Of a stretch of DNA of 64,000 nucleotides, positions 1 to 11,554 are shown one piece after another; within the stretch, counting starts at the first letter, position 1, and the number at the start of each line of letters is the position of its first letter. The notes below the pieces were generated by a model. It was not told the DNA's origin. It saw only the letters and a program-made list of their open reading frames with translations, and did not search any database. The DNA lies in assembly GCA_005281725.1 (NCBI GenBank), contig SSBO01000012.1, forward strand, positions 13,456,946 to 13,520,945, in the 5' to 3' direction. The DNA is from Wuchereria bancrofti (lineage: Eukaryota; Nematoda; Chromadorea; Rhabditida; Onchocercidae). A program made the translations under genes and the position numbers.

Positions 1-11
1 AATTTTTACAG

Positions 12-810
12 GATCTCCTGGAAGCTTCATTTGCAACTGGTAATGGATTACAGATAAGCGGAAAGCAATTAGATGCAATACGAATAAAAGAATTAGAATC
101 AGAGTTAAGAATTGCTAAAGAAGTTTCTGTTAGATTGCATAATGAACTTGAAAATGCTGAAGAGAAGCGATATAAATTAGAGGTAAGATAATTGGAGTTG
201 TGATAGTGATACTTGATTAATTTATTAGTGATAATTAATCAAATAAATTTGACACTATCACCTTAATCCTAATATATCTTGATTCCATCACTTTGATTGA
301 ATTATACATATATTAGTTTCATATTAGAATCATTGTTACTTACTTATTTTTTTGTAGGAGAAGTTTTTTGTATGAAAGATAAAATTCGTGAATTACAAAC
401 GCAAAATAAATGGAGAGAAATACGAAATCGAGCAGAACTACAAACAGTATTCTTAGCTTAATGATTCTTTTTTTTAGAATTTCAATTTCAGTTAATATAC
501 ATATTAGTTTCATATTGAAATCACTTTTATTTTACTAATATTATTTATTTGAAATAATTTTAATATTTCTAATACATACAAGAGTAATAGTATTAATCAT
601 AAGATTTTAGTAAATAATTAATGCAAAAAAAATTTTTTTTTGAATTTTCTCTGTATTTTACAGAAAAGAACTAGTACAGATGTATCGAATAATTCAATTA
701 ACTCTAATAACAGTAAACAAATACATGATATATTGGAACGCGAAGCAGATTTGAAAGATCAATTAAAATTTGCTGAAGAAGATTTGCGTCGAAAGCAACT
801 TAGATTACAA
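12..810 (+). CDS. Coiled-coil protein, internal exons (5' part outside window)
   Basis: Three exon-like blocks lie at 12-182, about 360-455 and 664-810. The first follows TTTTTACAG and reads DLLEASFATGNGL..., then a heptad-like acidic/basic helix (KELESELRIAKEV, LHNELENAEEKR), ending at GAG|GTAAG. The second reads VFCMKDKIRELQTQNKW. The third reads KRTSTDVSNNSINSNN, then LKDQLKFAEEDLRRKQLRLQ, ending at CAA|GTTAGT. Composition indicates a long coiled coil. The style recalls the MTCL/SOGA microtubule-associated family, but this is only an impression. The middle block is out of frame with the first when joined at the obvious sites: GAG AAG TTT TTT GTA TGA stops. So one base is missing, or the splice site is different, or the gene is broken. 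No later exon is found before the transposon debris beginning near 860. Confidence 0.55.
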
Positions 811-2523
811 GTTAGTGTAGTAATTTGTGAGGAAGGTTTGTTGTTTGCGGGGAGAGTTTTGCAGGGAGAGTGACTATATGATTTCAGCGGACAGAATCAG
901 AAGAAATGCAGCCAGAATCAATTTAGTTCCCAGATGTTCATCGAAGTCACTTACTCACCATGAACCGTACAGAAATCGCCTTTAGTCAGATTAACTTCAT
1001 CATTTTAACGCCTTCATTGTGGGAGTTTGCACTTTTCGAGAATCCCTAGGATTTCTTCCATTTTTTTTATCTTCTCATTTTTCTCCTCTATTCTACACTA
1101 ATCCCAGTTGAACTTCAATTTTCTAAGTGAGCCAATAGCATTGTTATCTCTTTCAATATAATTTCCACATTTTCGTACAGTTTTTCTGGAGAGTATTTTG
1201 CAACAATATGATATCGTCATTACATTATCTGGAACTTCGGAATGTCAGTCGTTCAAGAAACCCAATGCCAACCACTATACATACAAATTACGCGGACAGT
1301 GATATTTCAATTGAAAGAAGCTTATTTTCAAATTGAAGAAACACTGTATTTTCCAAAAAAACTTTATCAAAGCAGCAGTAAAAAAACATTTGATTTGGAA
1401 TTTAAAAGTTATAAATTCATTCTTATTCAAGCTACTTCACAGTTCTTTCTGCATACGTTTGTGTTAAGTAACAAAGTCAAGTAGATATAGGAGTAAGATT
1501 TCTTGATACTGTAATAAATGCAATAATCGTTGTATAAACAATAACATTAGAAGCACAAACTTCAACAAATGAATAAAAATATACGAGCACAGCAAAGATA
1601 GAGTAATCTATAACTGATCCCGAACATATGCAACCCCAGCTTCTTCACTTTCTTCGCATTCAAACATATCATGTTTCCATACTTCATCAACCGGATTTCT
1701 TTCAAGGTGCTTTTTATGATAGGAACCGTGAATGTCATCGTGAAGAACATCGCCCCTACGCGTCTTAATTCATGATCATTATCAAATACATATGATGATC
1801 TAATCAGACTACAGCTATCTATAAATCATTTCTCTGTTTCTATCAACTCCCGGATTTTTTTCTGTAATAGCACACAATAAGATTTTCATTGAACAAGGGA
1901 AATAGACAATACTCGATATACTGAAACGTTCGAAAAATCCACAGATCTTACGAGAATCATTTTGAACCAAAAATGGTGACAGAAAGACTACAGATAAAAC
2001 AGATTTCCGGTTCTTATGCCAGCTAATTATATATAACATACAGTAACTGAGATCATAATATGCAAGTTTAGCTGATGACTACACTGATAAAAACAAATTA
2101 TCTTCTACCAAAAGCAATAGAACAATGCTTACTACCTTTCAGACGGTTGGAATCAAAAATCAAGTAATAAAATGAAAAGCTCGCGGAAGAGAGATGAATC
2201 AAGCTAACTTTATTATTGGGAAGTGTGATATATTGCACTTAGTAGAAGAAAAGAAATTTGTTCAATAGTCTACGCGAAAGTTCTTATATTCAAAAGTTCG
2301 AAACTCTCACACATGCAACATAACATAAAGCAGAGTTAAGTCAAAATTCAAGACATCAGAAAAGGATTTTTTAATGTAACGGACATCACAATTTGAGATT
2401 TGTCACCGATCAAATCGTGCGCAGCCGGTAAATATAGTAGAGAAAATATCTCGCGAGAGATATATGCTAACAATCCGTCATCACAAAAATGAAAACAAAA
2501 TGGTTATATAATTTAGAACAATA
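811..2523. other. Intergenic or intronic DNA, probably old mobile-element debris
   Basis: No complete gene is seen. Base composition is more balanced than the surrounding AT-rich DNA. On the minus strand about 1629-1760 there is a short acidic reading frame (GDVLHDDIHGSYHKKHLERN, then EVWKHDMFECEESEE) ending in a stop; it matches no family I recognise. Because this segment abuts the inverted-repeat element at 2524, it may be an outer decayed part of the same or a nested element. This is inference only. Confidence 0.3.
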
Positions 2524-3256
2524 CATTTTGCATTTGAAATAGCATAAAATTGTACTTGATGAATTAAAAGAGAAAAATCTTGTTGGAAATCAGGATAAAT
2601 TTATAAAAAATACCTTTCTAACATTGCGCCAACCAACTGGTAGCGACTGCCAACCACTATCAGTAGAAATCGAGTATTTTGATCGAAATATGCGCACTGA
2701 TTTTGTAGCTCGATCATCATGCTTTAAAATCAGACATGAATAGACAATGTCCAGGGAAATAATGAAGAAATATTAGAACAGAGCTAAATTTGAAGAAGCG
2801 CTATTTGGTGGGCTATCTTATTTGTACTTCTTCCCAATTGGATGAAGTGAGACAGATATCTTAGTAAAACTGTATCACATCAACCGATGTCACGCCAAAG
2901 AATGGATACATCACCAATATATTATTACATCATACGTAGCGCGTTTAAAATATTGGCAGCCTTTGTGTGGAAAAGATTACCGTAAAATAAGAGCGCCCTG
3001 TAGGAACTTTACACGGATCGAACAGATTCATTACCGGCTTCTCTTCATCGTTTATTGATTTGTTCTGCTCATTATTTCGCTGATATGACCGCCGACCATT
3101 ACGCCCTGCAAAAATATCCTGTCAAATAATCTTGTGGAAGACTTTTTGACTGAATAATAAATATATTGATAAATATATTGCTTAAAAAGGATAAGGAAAC
3201 AGATCTAATATCCAAAATCTTGAAAGAGCACGAAACATATTTCTTATCTTAATCAC
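2524..3256 (+). repeat. Left arm of large inverted repeat
   Basis: This is the reverse complement of 6363-7095. The outer edge begins CATTTTGCATTTGAAATAGC; the inner edge ends near TTCTTATCTTAATCAC. No reading frame of note and no pol-like protein is visible, so it behaves like non-coding LTR or TIR sequence. Confidence 0.85.
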
Positions 3257-5440
3257 CAAAACCTCTGATATTGTGTGTACGAGAAGTATGAGAATTTTAG
3301 AACTGCTAATAAAGAGAAGTAATTCTTAATGATTATCTGAAGTTTCTGCAAGAAACTGATCAACCTTTGATTTCAAAGGAATAAAGAAAAAATAACCGTA
3401 GTATATATGCTGATCGGCCAAGTCGTCTCCTCCAATGCTGCGTCGCAGCAAAGGAGTGCGACGATATTCCATTCTGTAAATAATATTTGTTTTCTAATCA
3501 ACTTTCGGCAAACATATATATATATATATATATATAAAGCCACAAACTTGGTTAAAACGGCTCCCTTTCAGCAACGTTAACAAAAAACAAAAATAAGCAG
3601 CCATTCTGATTTGGGGCTCTCCCACTCAAATATGTGACATTATATATACCGAAATGTCACCAATCGTCCACACTTACCCTTGCCTCATTCCAAATGCACT
3701 GAAACAGAAAAATGGTGGAAAAAACAAACCAATGAGCGCAGTAAAATTTCTTCATTTTTCCATAATAAGTCCGTATATCTATGCAAATAGAGCTTACCTG
3801 TTTCTTGAACCCAAAAATCCACGCCTATCCATTACGCCAGCAAACTGACGATACTGCATTCTTTCAGAACGATTCTAGAAATTTATTAAAACTATTTAAA
3901 CTAAGAACTAAATTTCTGTACAGATAGAACTATTCAAGTGTATCTTATGTTTTTCTTTTTTTTTTTTGTTAACAACTTTTTTTATTATGCAACATCTATT
4001 GGATTGCTTTTGAGCCCCAGAGCAATTGATGGCAAGTCACTTGTAAATTTATAGCAATGTGCTTCATCATCTCAATAAGAACTTCAGTTTATTCCAAAGA
4101 GCGTATTTTTTAGTGAAGGAAACTTGCCTTAGATGCAGTTGAGTGAAACAGCGTGAAAGAAGACTCAGAAAATAGGTTGCAAATTTAGTTCATTTCATGA
4201 ACCATTGATTAAACCTTACGGAAAGTTTTTTAATCTTAATAAGTCTACAAGCTAAATTCTACTGTTTTCGGTATTATTAATCGTTAATATTAAAATGCAA
4301 TGAAACGGCAATACGAAAACTGCAAAAAAGTGGTATTTATACTATTAGATCTAAAATTAATTTTCAAATTTCGCTTATTATGTTTACTCCTAATATTACC
4401 TTTTGTAACCATTATTACGATATTCTAAAAACAGCAAACTTTTTATTAACGCAACTATTAAAGAAAAACAAAAAAGATGTCGCTAATCACGATAAAACCA
4501 CTTACATGAGTGCCATCTTTTCCACGGTTTCCTGAAAACAATTACATTAACAGTGTCTAGTTTAAAGATTAATATGTCATTAAGTTATGTCATTAAGTTT
4601 TTTTTTACAAGATTATGTAACTCAGATTCATAAAATACTAGAATATCTATAGTGATCAAGTTAGAAAATATAAAGTGAAACTTTAATTTGGAAATAATCA
4701 GTATTTCTTAGATCTACCTAAATCTAATTTTTTGCTGCTAACAGTATCTTGAAATCCCAGAAACCAATACAGTCACTCAATCCAGCTGTTCAATGCCCTA
4801 TCGTCACTTCATAAACTACTAATTTAGAGATGTTTACTGGAAGCATTTTGTAATGAAACCCTAACATATTAATCAACAATTTCTAACCTCCTGTGCCTAC
4901 ATGAATGCGTCTCAATTAAGTTATGCCAGATGCTACAGAAATCACGTACCACGGAAACTGAGTTTTTACTGGAGAGCTTTGGCAATCTAAGATATAAAAA
5001 TATCATCAAACCTTATACGTTGAAATATAATGATAAAGATGTAGTTATTAAGCTTTCATGCGTTAGTCCTGATTCTCTTTGCTTCAAACATAGATGCACA
5101 AACAAAGACTGTCCAGAAATTGCACAGGAAGATATTAGAAAGCATGATGTGTGGATTAATACCTGACTTAAATCGCTGTTCCTTTTGACTTAATGCCAAT
5201 ATATCAAGTTCGTTGACCGGTGATGGTTTAGATTTTCGTAATGGCGACGAGTGGTGGACTACTCTCTTAGAGGACACAACTTTAGAGGAACAATCGGTAA
5301 CAGTCTTCTTCGGAGTGTTGCTGCTCTTTCTGTGACGGACTCGGTCCTGCCGACTGCCGGAACTGTTCTCCAACGACCGCCCCGACTTCTCGATTCTGCT
5401 CACGCCTAAAGACCGACTCTTCGACCCCATACCTAAGCTA
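3257..5440. other. Loop of the palindromic element, left part; unassigned ORFs and (AT)n
   Basis: This AT-rich stretch has an (AT)n microsatellite at 3514-3536. Two short open frames overlap on opposite strands. At 4930-5166 (+) a 78-aa frame contains a cysteine cluster (KLSCVSPDSLCFKHRCTNKD). At 5056-5430 (-) a 124-aa frame is rich in Ser, Arg and Lys (RKSSNTPKKTVTDCSSKVV). Neither matches a family I recognise. Given the neighbouring gag they may be decayed retroelement sequence, and at most one strand is likely to have been coding. Confidence 0.35.
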
Positions 5441-5624
5441 ACAAATGTACCGCTTCAACCCGACATTCAGTGTTGTAAATGAACTGGGCTGCGATGCAAC
5501 ACGCTTGTCCCGCGCGACACATTTTTCACGCGAAAAAGTAGTTAAGTATGCGAAGATGGTTGATGAGAGTGAAAGTATTTTAAATTTAATGAGGAGCTAC
5601 TGTAATCCTAACTACGTATATGAA

Positions 5625-6350
5625 TGACTGCAAGTTGTCAATGCCTAAGCTAAGAGCTATGTAAAGTAGGGCTCGTGACAGCAATACATCTTGATTGCCA
5701 CTGCTGACACGTGAAGAGAATTTTAGAATAGCTTTGCTGTAATACATTCTCAGCTGACACCAGATATTCAAAAACTGAATTACCTATTTTGTTGTTTCAA
5801 AGGAAATATTTTGCAACCGTTAGAGGTTATGATAAGTTAGATTCTATTACGAGAGATGATCGAGAATAAATAGTAACCGTCAAAGCGATCGAAAGAATCC
5901 TTGAACAGCTAGAAGCTATACGTAAGAATCTAGAATGTTTTAGCATCGGAACTATTACAGAAACTAGATTGCTAAGTGGGATATTATGGGATGGATAAGT
6001 GTTTGAGAAAAAGAACAAAAACTATGGTCTGATATTTCTGAGAAAAGCAACGAAGAAGTGAGTCTAAGCCAAACTGAATTCCAACTAGCATTAGAGAAGG
6101 AATTTCTGCTAGCTGCGATTAAGCGGTTTAAAATAAAGTCTTAATTTTGTTACAGATTTAAAGAAATTTTCTAAAGATAATAAGACAAGACTTTGTACCC
6201 TCTGTAATAAGGATCTCTAAGATAATAAATATTAAACTGGTAAATGGTTTCAGCCAATAAATGGAACGTTTTAGAAAGAACAACGCCTGCTTTAAAAAAA
6301 GAAAATAAATATTGGATGGACTGTTGCCGCACACTACGCGGCAGCAATAA
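5625..6350 (+). pseudogene. Decayed Gag of a BEL/Pao-type LTR retrotransposon
   Basis: Read across frames, the plus strand gives MPKLRAM, then NSFAVIHSQ, TPDIQKLNYLFCCFKGN, then RGYDKLDSITRDD, then VKAIERILEQLEAIRKNLE. These follow the order of the conserved Gag core in nematode and insect BEL/Pao elements (LPKLELP..., F.AAVHS..IPDIQKLNYLL.CLKG.A...V.GY, then ...VLRQLEALGENLE). A cysteine-containing stretch (CTLCNKD, near 6190) sits where a zinc-knuckle region could lie. There are several stops and at least two frameshifts, so it is not functional. No protease, reverse transcriptase or integrase is found after it; the right inverted arm starts almost immediately. Family assignment is from remembered motifs, not a search. 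Confidence 0.6.
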
Positions 6351-6362
6351 TGAATGGTCTTA

Positions 6363-7095
6363 GTGATTAAAATAAGAAATATGTTTCGTGCTCTTTCAAG
6401 ATTTTAGATATTAGATGTGTTTCCTTATCCTTTTTAAGCAATATATTTATCAGTATATTTATTATTCAGTCAAAAAGTCTTCCACAAGATTATTTGACAG
6501 GATATTTTTGCAGGGCGTAATGGTCGGCGGTCATATCAGCGAAATAATGAGCAGAACAAATCAATAAACGATGAAGAGAAGCCGGTAATGAATCTGTTCG
6601 ATCCGTGTAAAGTTCCTACAGGGCGCTCTTATTTTACGGTAATCTTTTCCACACAAAGGCTGCCAATATTTTAAACGCGCTACGTATGATGTAATAATAT
6701 ATTGGTGATGTATCCATTCTTTGGCGTGACATCGGTTGATGTGATACAGTTTTACTAAGATATCTGTCTCACTTCATCCAATTGGGAAGAAGTACAAATA
6801 AGATAGCCCACCAAATAGCGCTTCTTCAAATTTAGCTCTGTTCTAATATTTCTTCATTATTTCCCTGGACATTGTCTATTCATGTCTGATTTTAAAGCAT
6901 GATGATCGAGCTACAAAATCAGTGCGCATATTTCGATCAAAATACTCGATTTCTACTGATAGTGGTTGGCAGTCGCTACCAGTTGGTTGGCGCAATGTTA
7001 GAAAGGTATTTTTTATAAATTTATCCTGATTTCCAACAAGATTTTTCTCTTTTAATTCATCAAGTACAATTTTATGCTATTTCAAATGCAAAATG
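6363..7095 (+). repeat. Right arm of large inverted repeat
   Basis: Reverse complement of 2524-3256. It begins TAGTGATTAAAATAAG and ends CAAATGCAAAATG. A TG at 6364 and a CA at 7089-7090 could be LTR ends, but this is speculative: no polypurine tract is evident just upstream. No protein frame resembling pol is seen in the arm. Confidence 0.85.
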
Positions 7096-8189
7096 ATTTA
7101 TGCTACATTTATTTTTTCTGTTCCCGAATCACACTCCGAAAGTTTCCGAAAGTTATTCTGAATCATATGGCTATTTTTATGATGGCCTCGTTACTCAATT
7201 TTTCATGCTTCCAAAAAACGAAACTATCAAATTTAAAAATGAGTTTTAATTCAACAAAAGGGAAATGAGTTTTGATTCAGAAAAGGGATTTAGTGTTTTA
7301 CAAATTGTGGTACTATGCAGGAAACTGTATTCAGTCACTTCGCCGATCAGTATAAGTAACTGTTCTGTTTTTTTCAACTTTTATTCTTGCAACTAAAGTA
7401 GAATTATGATATCATTTCAAACAAATATATTGCCTAAAATTCAAGGAGAATTTTACGAACTTAAGCGTCGTATTTTTATCATCAAGACTATATGCCAATT
7501 TTGCACATCATTTATTTCGCCACCAAGATTTTCCCGCCACTGAAAATGGTACTAATCTTTACGCTTTGTCTTAATTATGAATGGAATTCTATTAATAACA
7601 ACCTAACGCAACGATAGCTATTAATGAAAGCTGATGCTGAGGCATCTCATTATTTCCATTTGTAATTATTTCTGAATATATTAAAGTTGTAATCAAAATT
7701 ATTGATCCACATAGGCAACTCTTCCCTCGGTTCTAATCAGGTTTTCCTCTTTCTCTCTTTCTTTGTCCGAAAAGTTATGCAGAAAGATAACTGTTTTTAG
7801 GTAAACAGCACTAATTGAATTTATTACGCTATTTCATGGAAAAACTAACATTTCTTAAGAGTTTCTCGCCCATAAATGACTCAAAGTTATATTAATTGCT
7901 AAAAATTTGAATTCCTGAAGTGTTAGTCTTATCACTTTCTCTGCTTTCTTTTTGAATGATTATTTAAATGTTAATATTTGCAATTCAAACTGCAATGACG
8001 GGGTGGAAAGTACCGTATTTTCCAGACACAAACAAAACCACTTCATTTACTTTAAATATTAAAAAAATCACGCAATAGCTTCATGGAAATTTATATCTTT
8101 ATAATATATCTGTAAATTTCTGAATTAATACGGGAATTCGACGATGCAAAACTTTTCGTTCATTACAGCTGCAAAAAGGATGTCTGTCG
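7096..8189. other. AT-rich DNA with no recognised gene
   Basis: A short plus-strand open frame at 7074-7268 straddles the right arm boundary and looks spurious. Nothing else coding or repetitive was recognised. Confidence 0.4.
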
Positions 8190-8352
8190 CAGTCGTTTAG
8201 TAAATAAGCAAGAAGGCAGCATAAGATGAACAATTTATATGCGATAAANTGACTTCTTTGCCTTCGATACTGGTAGATTCTCGAATCTGTACTGGTTCCG
8301 TTCTGTGTACGTGTACTGTGGGAGTCTTCGTGAAATACTTTATTATTCAAAC

Positions 8353-8374
8353 CTCAAACTTGGGTAATTAAACC
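8353..8374 (-). other. Exact 22-nt match to nematode SL1 spliced leader
   Basis: The minus strand carries all 22 nucleotides of the SL1 leader (GGTTTAATTACC...). It is followed by GTTTGAATAATAAAG, not by the SL RNA body, which would begin GTAAAC and carry an Sm site. So this is not a normal SL1 RNA gene. It lies in the apparent intron of the Ig-type gene, about 15 bases upstream of a plausible acceptor. Confidence 0.85.
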
Positions 8375-8520
8375 ACAGATTAACATTAAAAATTATACAA
8401 CATTACAATAACGAGTTGATACATAACACACGAATATAACTTAATTATAAAACATTTAAAGATGTAAGCAAGCTAGACACTTCCCAACCGAGCCATACCA
8501 TTACAAGATACTATAAATGG
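8375..8520 (-). repeat. Flank shared with second SL1 copy (copy A)
   Basis: Upstream of the SL1 22-mer on the minus strand this stretch is weakly but collinearly similar to 13068-13190. Shared blocks include TAACAT.AAA, ATACATA.C.CAC, TTATAAAAC and CCAACC. The similarity suggests two diverged copies of one repeat or of one 5'-flanking region (for example an SL RNA gene promoter). No 5S rRNA sequence was seen nearby. Confidence 0.4.
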
Positions 8521-9834
8521 CTTTGTAAGGAAGAAAATTGGGAGGGATTTTTTGGATGTTAAGGTTACAAAGTAGATTAAAATCACTTAAAACAGTAATC
8601 TTTGTTCATTACATCATAGCTTCGCCATTGTGGCGACAATTGTATTAAACAATAATGGATAATTATAATTAATGTAAAAATTAATATGGTGTCATCTTAA
8701 CATTTTATCAGTTATCAGTAATCAATTTAGATGCAACTGATATGCATTATAATTCGTAATTTTTTTTGAATCTGTTTCAGCATATCTAATTAAAACTAAT
8801 TCGTTGATGCATATAAGACGTACCTGTGCTTATTTGTTAATTTTTTACTTATTTTTTTAAAAGTATTTTTCATGCATGAAATATTAAACTGTTAAAATTG
8901 TTCATGCATCAAATACATCATATATCTGTTAATAAATATTAGCTTTCCAAAAATACTAACTGAATTGTCAACAAATCACATTGCAATATTTCAATCATTT
9001 CAATTTATTATAAAAAATAAAAACAGAAATTTTCAAAATGCAAAATTTTTGATCAATTAAATCAAAATTCTAATTTTAATATAATTTTACAGAAATCGAA
9101 ATCGATTCGTGAAACCCATTCAATGTTTTGGGTCTACCTGACAATCATAGATACCTTCGTTTTCTTTTTGTGCTGTATAAAGAATAAGACGACCATCTGT
9201 TTCGTTTAATGAGAATCGACTTAAAATATAAAATAAATTTAAGTTAAAATATATACAAAACTTATGAAAAATATTTTAATAAAAGTTTTTCTAATAATTT
9301 TTTCTTTTCTAATGATATAGAGAAACAACTAGTCAATGAACGTGTAAATTTAAAACTGTGTGAAACATAAAATTCTAAACCATAAATTTTTAAGTAAAAA
9401 AATTTAATAAATTAATCTTAAAAGATAGCAAATATAAAATATAATTATTAACTATATTTAATAAATACAAAATAAACATGAAAAATTTTGAACTATATTA
9501 TCAAAACTCTTAAGTTATTATAACTGCAAAAGGAAATGATTAGACAAATAAAAATATAAAACGATTTTCAAAATTAATTTTTTGTTCTTTAAGGAAATAT
9601 TATGCTTTTAAGTCACCTATTTTCATTATCAGTAAGAATGCTACGGTGTTCTTGAATATCACGAAATATCCATTTCATATTTTTTATTTCCACTACCATA
9701 ATTATTGCGAGTTGAACTCCAAGCCACACAGTTAAGTATAATATGACGTCCTACTGATACGTAATGTGTTGCTACGTTAGTTTTTACGATTGGCATCGAG
9801 ATGTTCACATTTCTCACAAATATATGTTGCGGTT

Positions 9835-10401
9835 CTATAATGGAAAATTAGTATTAGTACTTTTTTCATTTTATTTTTAATGTAACAATAAAATTCTGTT
9901 ATCATATGAACTTATAATATATAAGCTAAAGTACTAATATCAATTTTTCAATTACTATAAGTATAATATATTTAAAGAAATGATTGTAAAAATTATAATA
10001 AAATATTTTTGATTAATCAAATAATATGATCAATATTGATCATTTTGCCAGTTGCATTTTATGCAATTCTATTTTGGAATTATAAAATTATTATGAATGA
10101 AGTCGTTTACAGATATAGTATGATGATTGCTAGAAAGTTAAGATTAGATAAACTAGTATTAAAAAATTAGTTCCGATTAATTTTATTTTCCACGCCTAAC
10201 TAATATTTCGGTAATCTCTCGAAAAAAATGGGCAAAACGATATTTTTCTTATTTTTTTTATTACCTTTAATTTTTATTTTTAGATTTTTAAATCACTCTC
10301 GACAATGAACAATTCCTTCAAAAATTCCTTGTAATATATAAACAATTCCTTAACACATATAAAATATTATAATATTTCATAAGGAAATAATTGCATTCTG
10401 C
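9835..10401. other. AT-rich DNA with no recognised gene
   Basis: No exon, RNA gene or clear repeat is recognised. Confidence 0.4.
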
Positions 10402-11553
10402 TGAAATCCTTCGAGCATCATATTTCTAGAGGTAAATAAAAATGAATTAGAAACGGATTAGAAAAGCAAAATTTTCTCATACAAATATTTGCTATTTAAG
10501 TACAAACTATTATAATATTTTTTTAGCATTTTACAATCATTAATATCTGCAAAGCTTTATTTAATTACAAATAAATTGAAATTCACAAATTATTTTTTGA
10601 TCAATAATTCTAGTCAAATATTTGCTATTGCATAATTTTTGAAAATAATATAAAGTTAATGAAATATTTTGCATTAATTATATCGATATATTAAATTGAA
10701 GAGTTTATTAAGAAATGTTTAAGAGGAAAAGACGTATTATAAGTTTGAAATAGTACATAATTTTTAAAAAACTGCCTGGAATTCATAATATAATTACCGG
10801 AAACTTTTTATCAAATGCAAAATTTTGTTTTAAATTTTGTAAAAGTGTCTATTTTTTTAGAAAAATATTTCCGAACTATTAAAGTAAAGCAAATCAAAAA
10901 TATTTTCATCAAATTGTTGAAAGAATGAAAATCACCGATAATTGCAACATATTTATTCATATGACATTTAAATAAACTAAAATTAAAAATTTTCAATTAG
11001 TTTCTTGTTTATAATCCTACAAAAATGATATGAGAACATTTACATACGATGCATAAATATGCATTAAAATGGAAGTTCAGTGTTTTAATGCTTAGAAATT
11101 AGATGTGGTAACAAAAAATTTTGTTAACATATTCAATTTAACAATTTTGACAACAGAATTATTATTTTCCTATAAAATAACTTATTTCATTAATATTTGT
11201 AATTATAATACCAAATTAATACTTTTAATGTTAAATTTTCAATAAATAATTTAAGTCTTATATTCAAATAAACATACTAATATTTTTAAATTTTTAAATG
11301 ATTGAATGATTCAAAAAATTGAGAACTTCAAATGATTGCATTAGATGGAAGATATCATATCATTTTATTAGCAACTATAACATTCTAATGAAATAGAAAG
11401 TTGCAACAATGTAAGTATGGTCTTGTAGTGATTTTCGGAATGCGGTATGTGTTGGCGTAAGATTCACAACTCTTTCAGTCGGTATCCTCGTGATATCTCG
11501 TTAATTTGACTTTTTCCATTCTCAATTATGTCATTATGATATATCCGAAATCC
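10402..11553 (+). repeat. 1,152-bp direct duplication, copy 1
   Basis: Begins TGAAATCCTTCGAGCATC and ends ATATATCCGAAATCC. It is repeated at 11555-12706 with the same length. Differences cluster in the first 200 bases (around 10500-10600); the rest appears identical. The junction carries a single N at 11554. Assembly duplication of two alleles is more likely than a true tandem repeat. Confidence 0.9.
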
Positions 11554-11554
11554 N

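Larger units (their letters stand above)
2524..7095. mobile_element. Palindromic mobile-element remnant with 733-bp inverted arms and BEL/Pao gag debris
   Basis: Positions 2524-3256 and 6363-7095 are reverse complements of each other with only a handful of mismatches, enclosing about 3.1 kb. The loop contains a decayed gag of BEL/Pao type next to the right arm, plus two unassigned short reading frames at 4930-5166 (+) and 5056-5430 (-). LTRs are normally direct repeats, so the inverted layout is unusual. It could come from two oppositely inserted elements, an inversion, or a foldback element that captured gag. No target-site duplication is obvious outside the arms: the sequence is AACAATA before the left arm and ATTTATG after the right. 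Confidence 0.7.
8190..9834 (-). pseudogene. Immunoglobulin-superfamily gene exons, probably broken
   Basis: Three minus-strand blocks join in phase. Exon at 9834-9617 reads VATHYVSVGRHIILNCVAWS, later MKWIFRDIQEHRSILTDNEN. Exon at 9219-9138 reads SRFSLNETDGRLILYTAQKE, then NEGIYDCQ. Exon from 8337 down to about 8200 reads YFTKTPTVHVHRTEPVQIRE, then STSIEGKEV. The first two form a V/I-type Ig fold: G.xxILNC, a W about 20 residues later, then the F-strand hallmark EGIYDCQ. The third looks like the linker and A'/B strands of a second Ig domain. Breaks: a one-base frame change between GSGNKKYE and MKWIF, an N at 8249, and a stop (TAA) soon after NCSSYAAFLLIY. Either a pseudogene or a gene damaged by draft-sequence errors; the N-terminal part is not located. 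Typical host proteins are secreted or cell-surface adhesion or recognition molecules. Confidence 0.55.

Noticed and set aside
2524..7095. Polinton/Maverick with long TIRs
   Set aside because: Long inverted ends prompted the idea, but the only recognisable gene is retroviral-type gag and no DNA polymerase B or integrase is seen.
880..7250. Nuclear Wolbachia insertion as explanation for the less AT-rich segment
   Set aside because: No bacterial gene or long intact frame was recognised; BEL/Pao gag motifs and the inverted repeat explain part of the region better.
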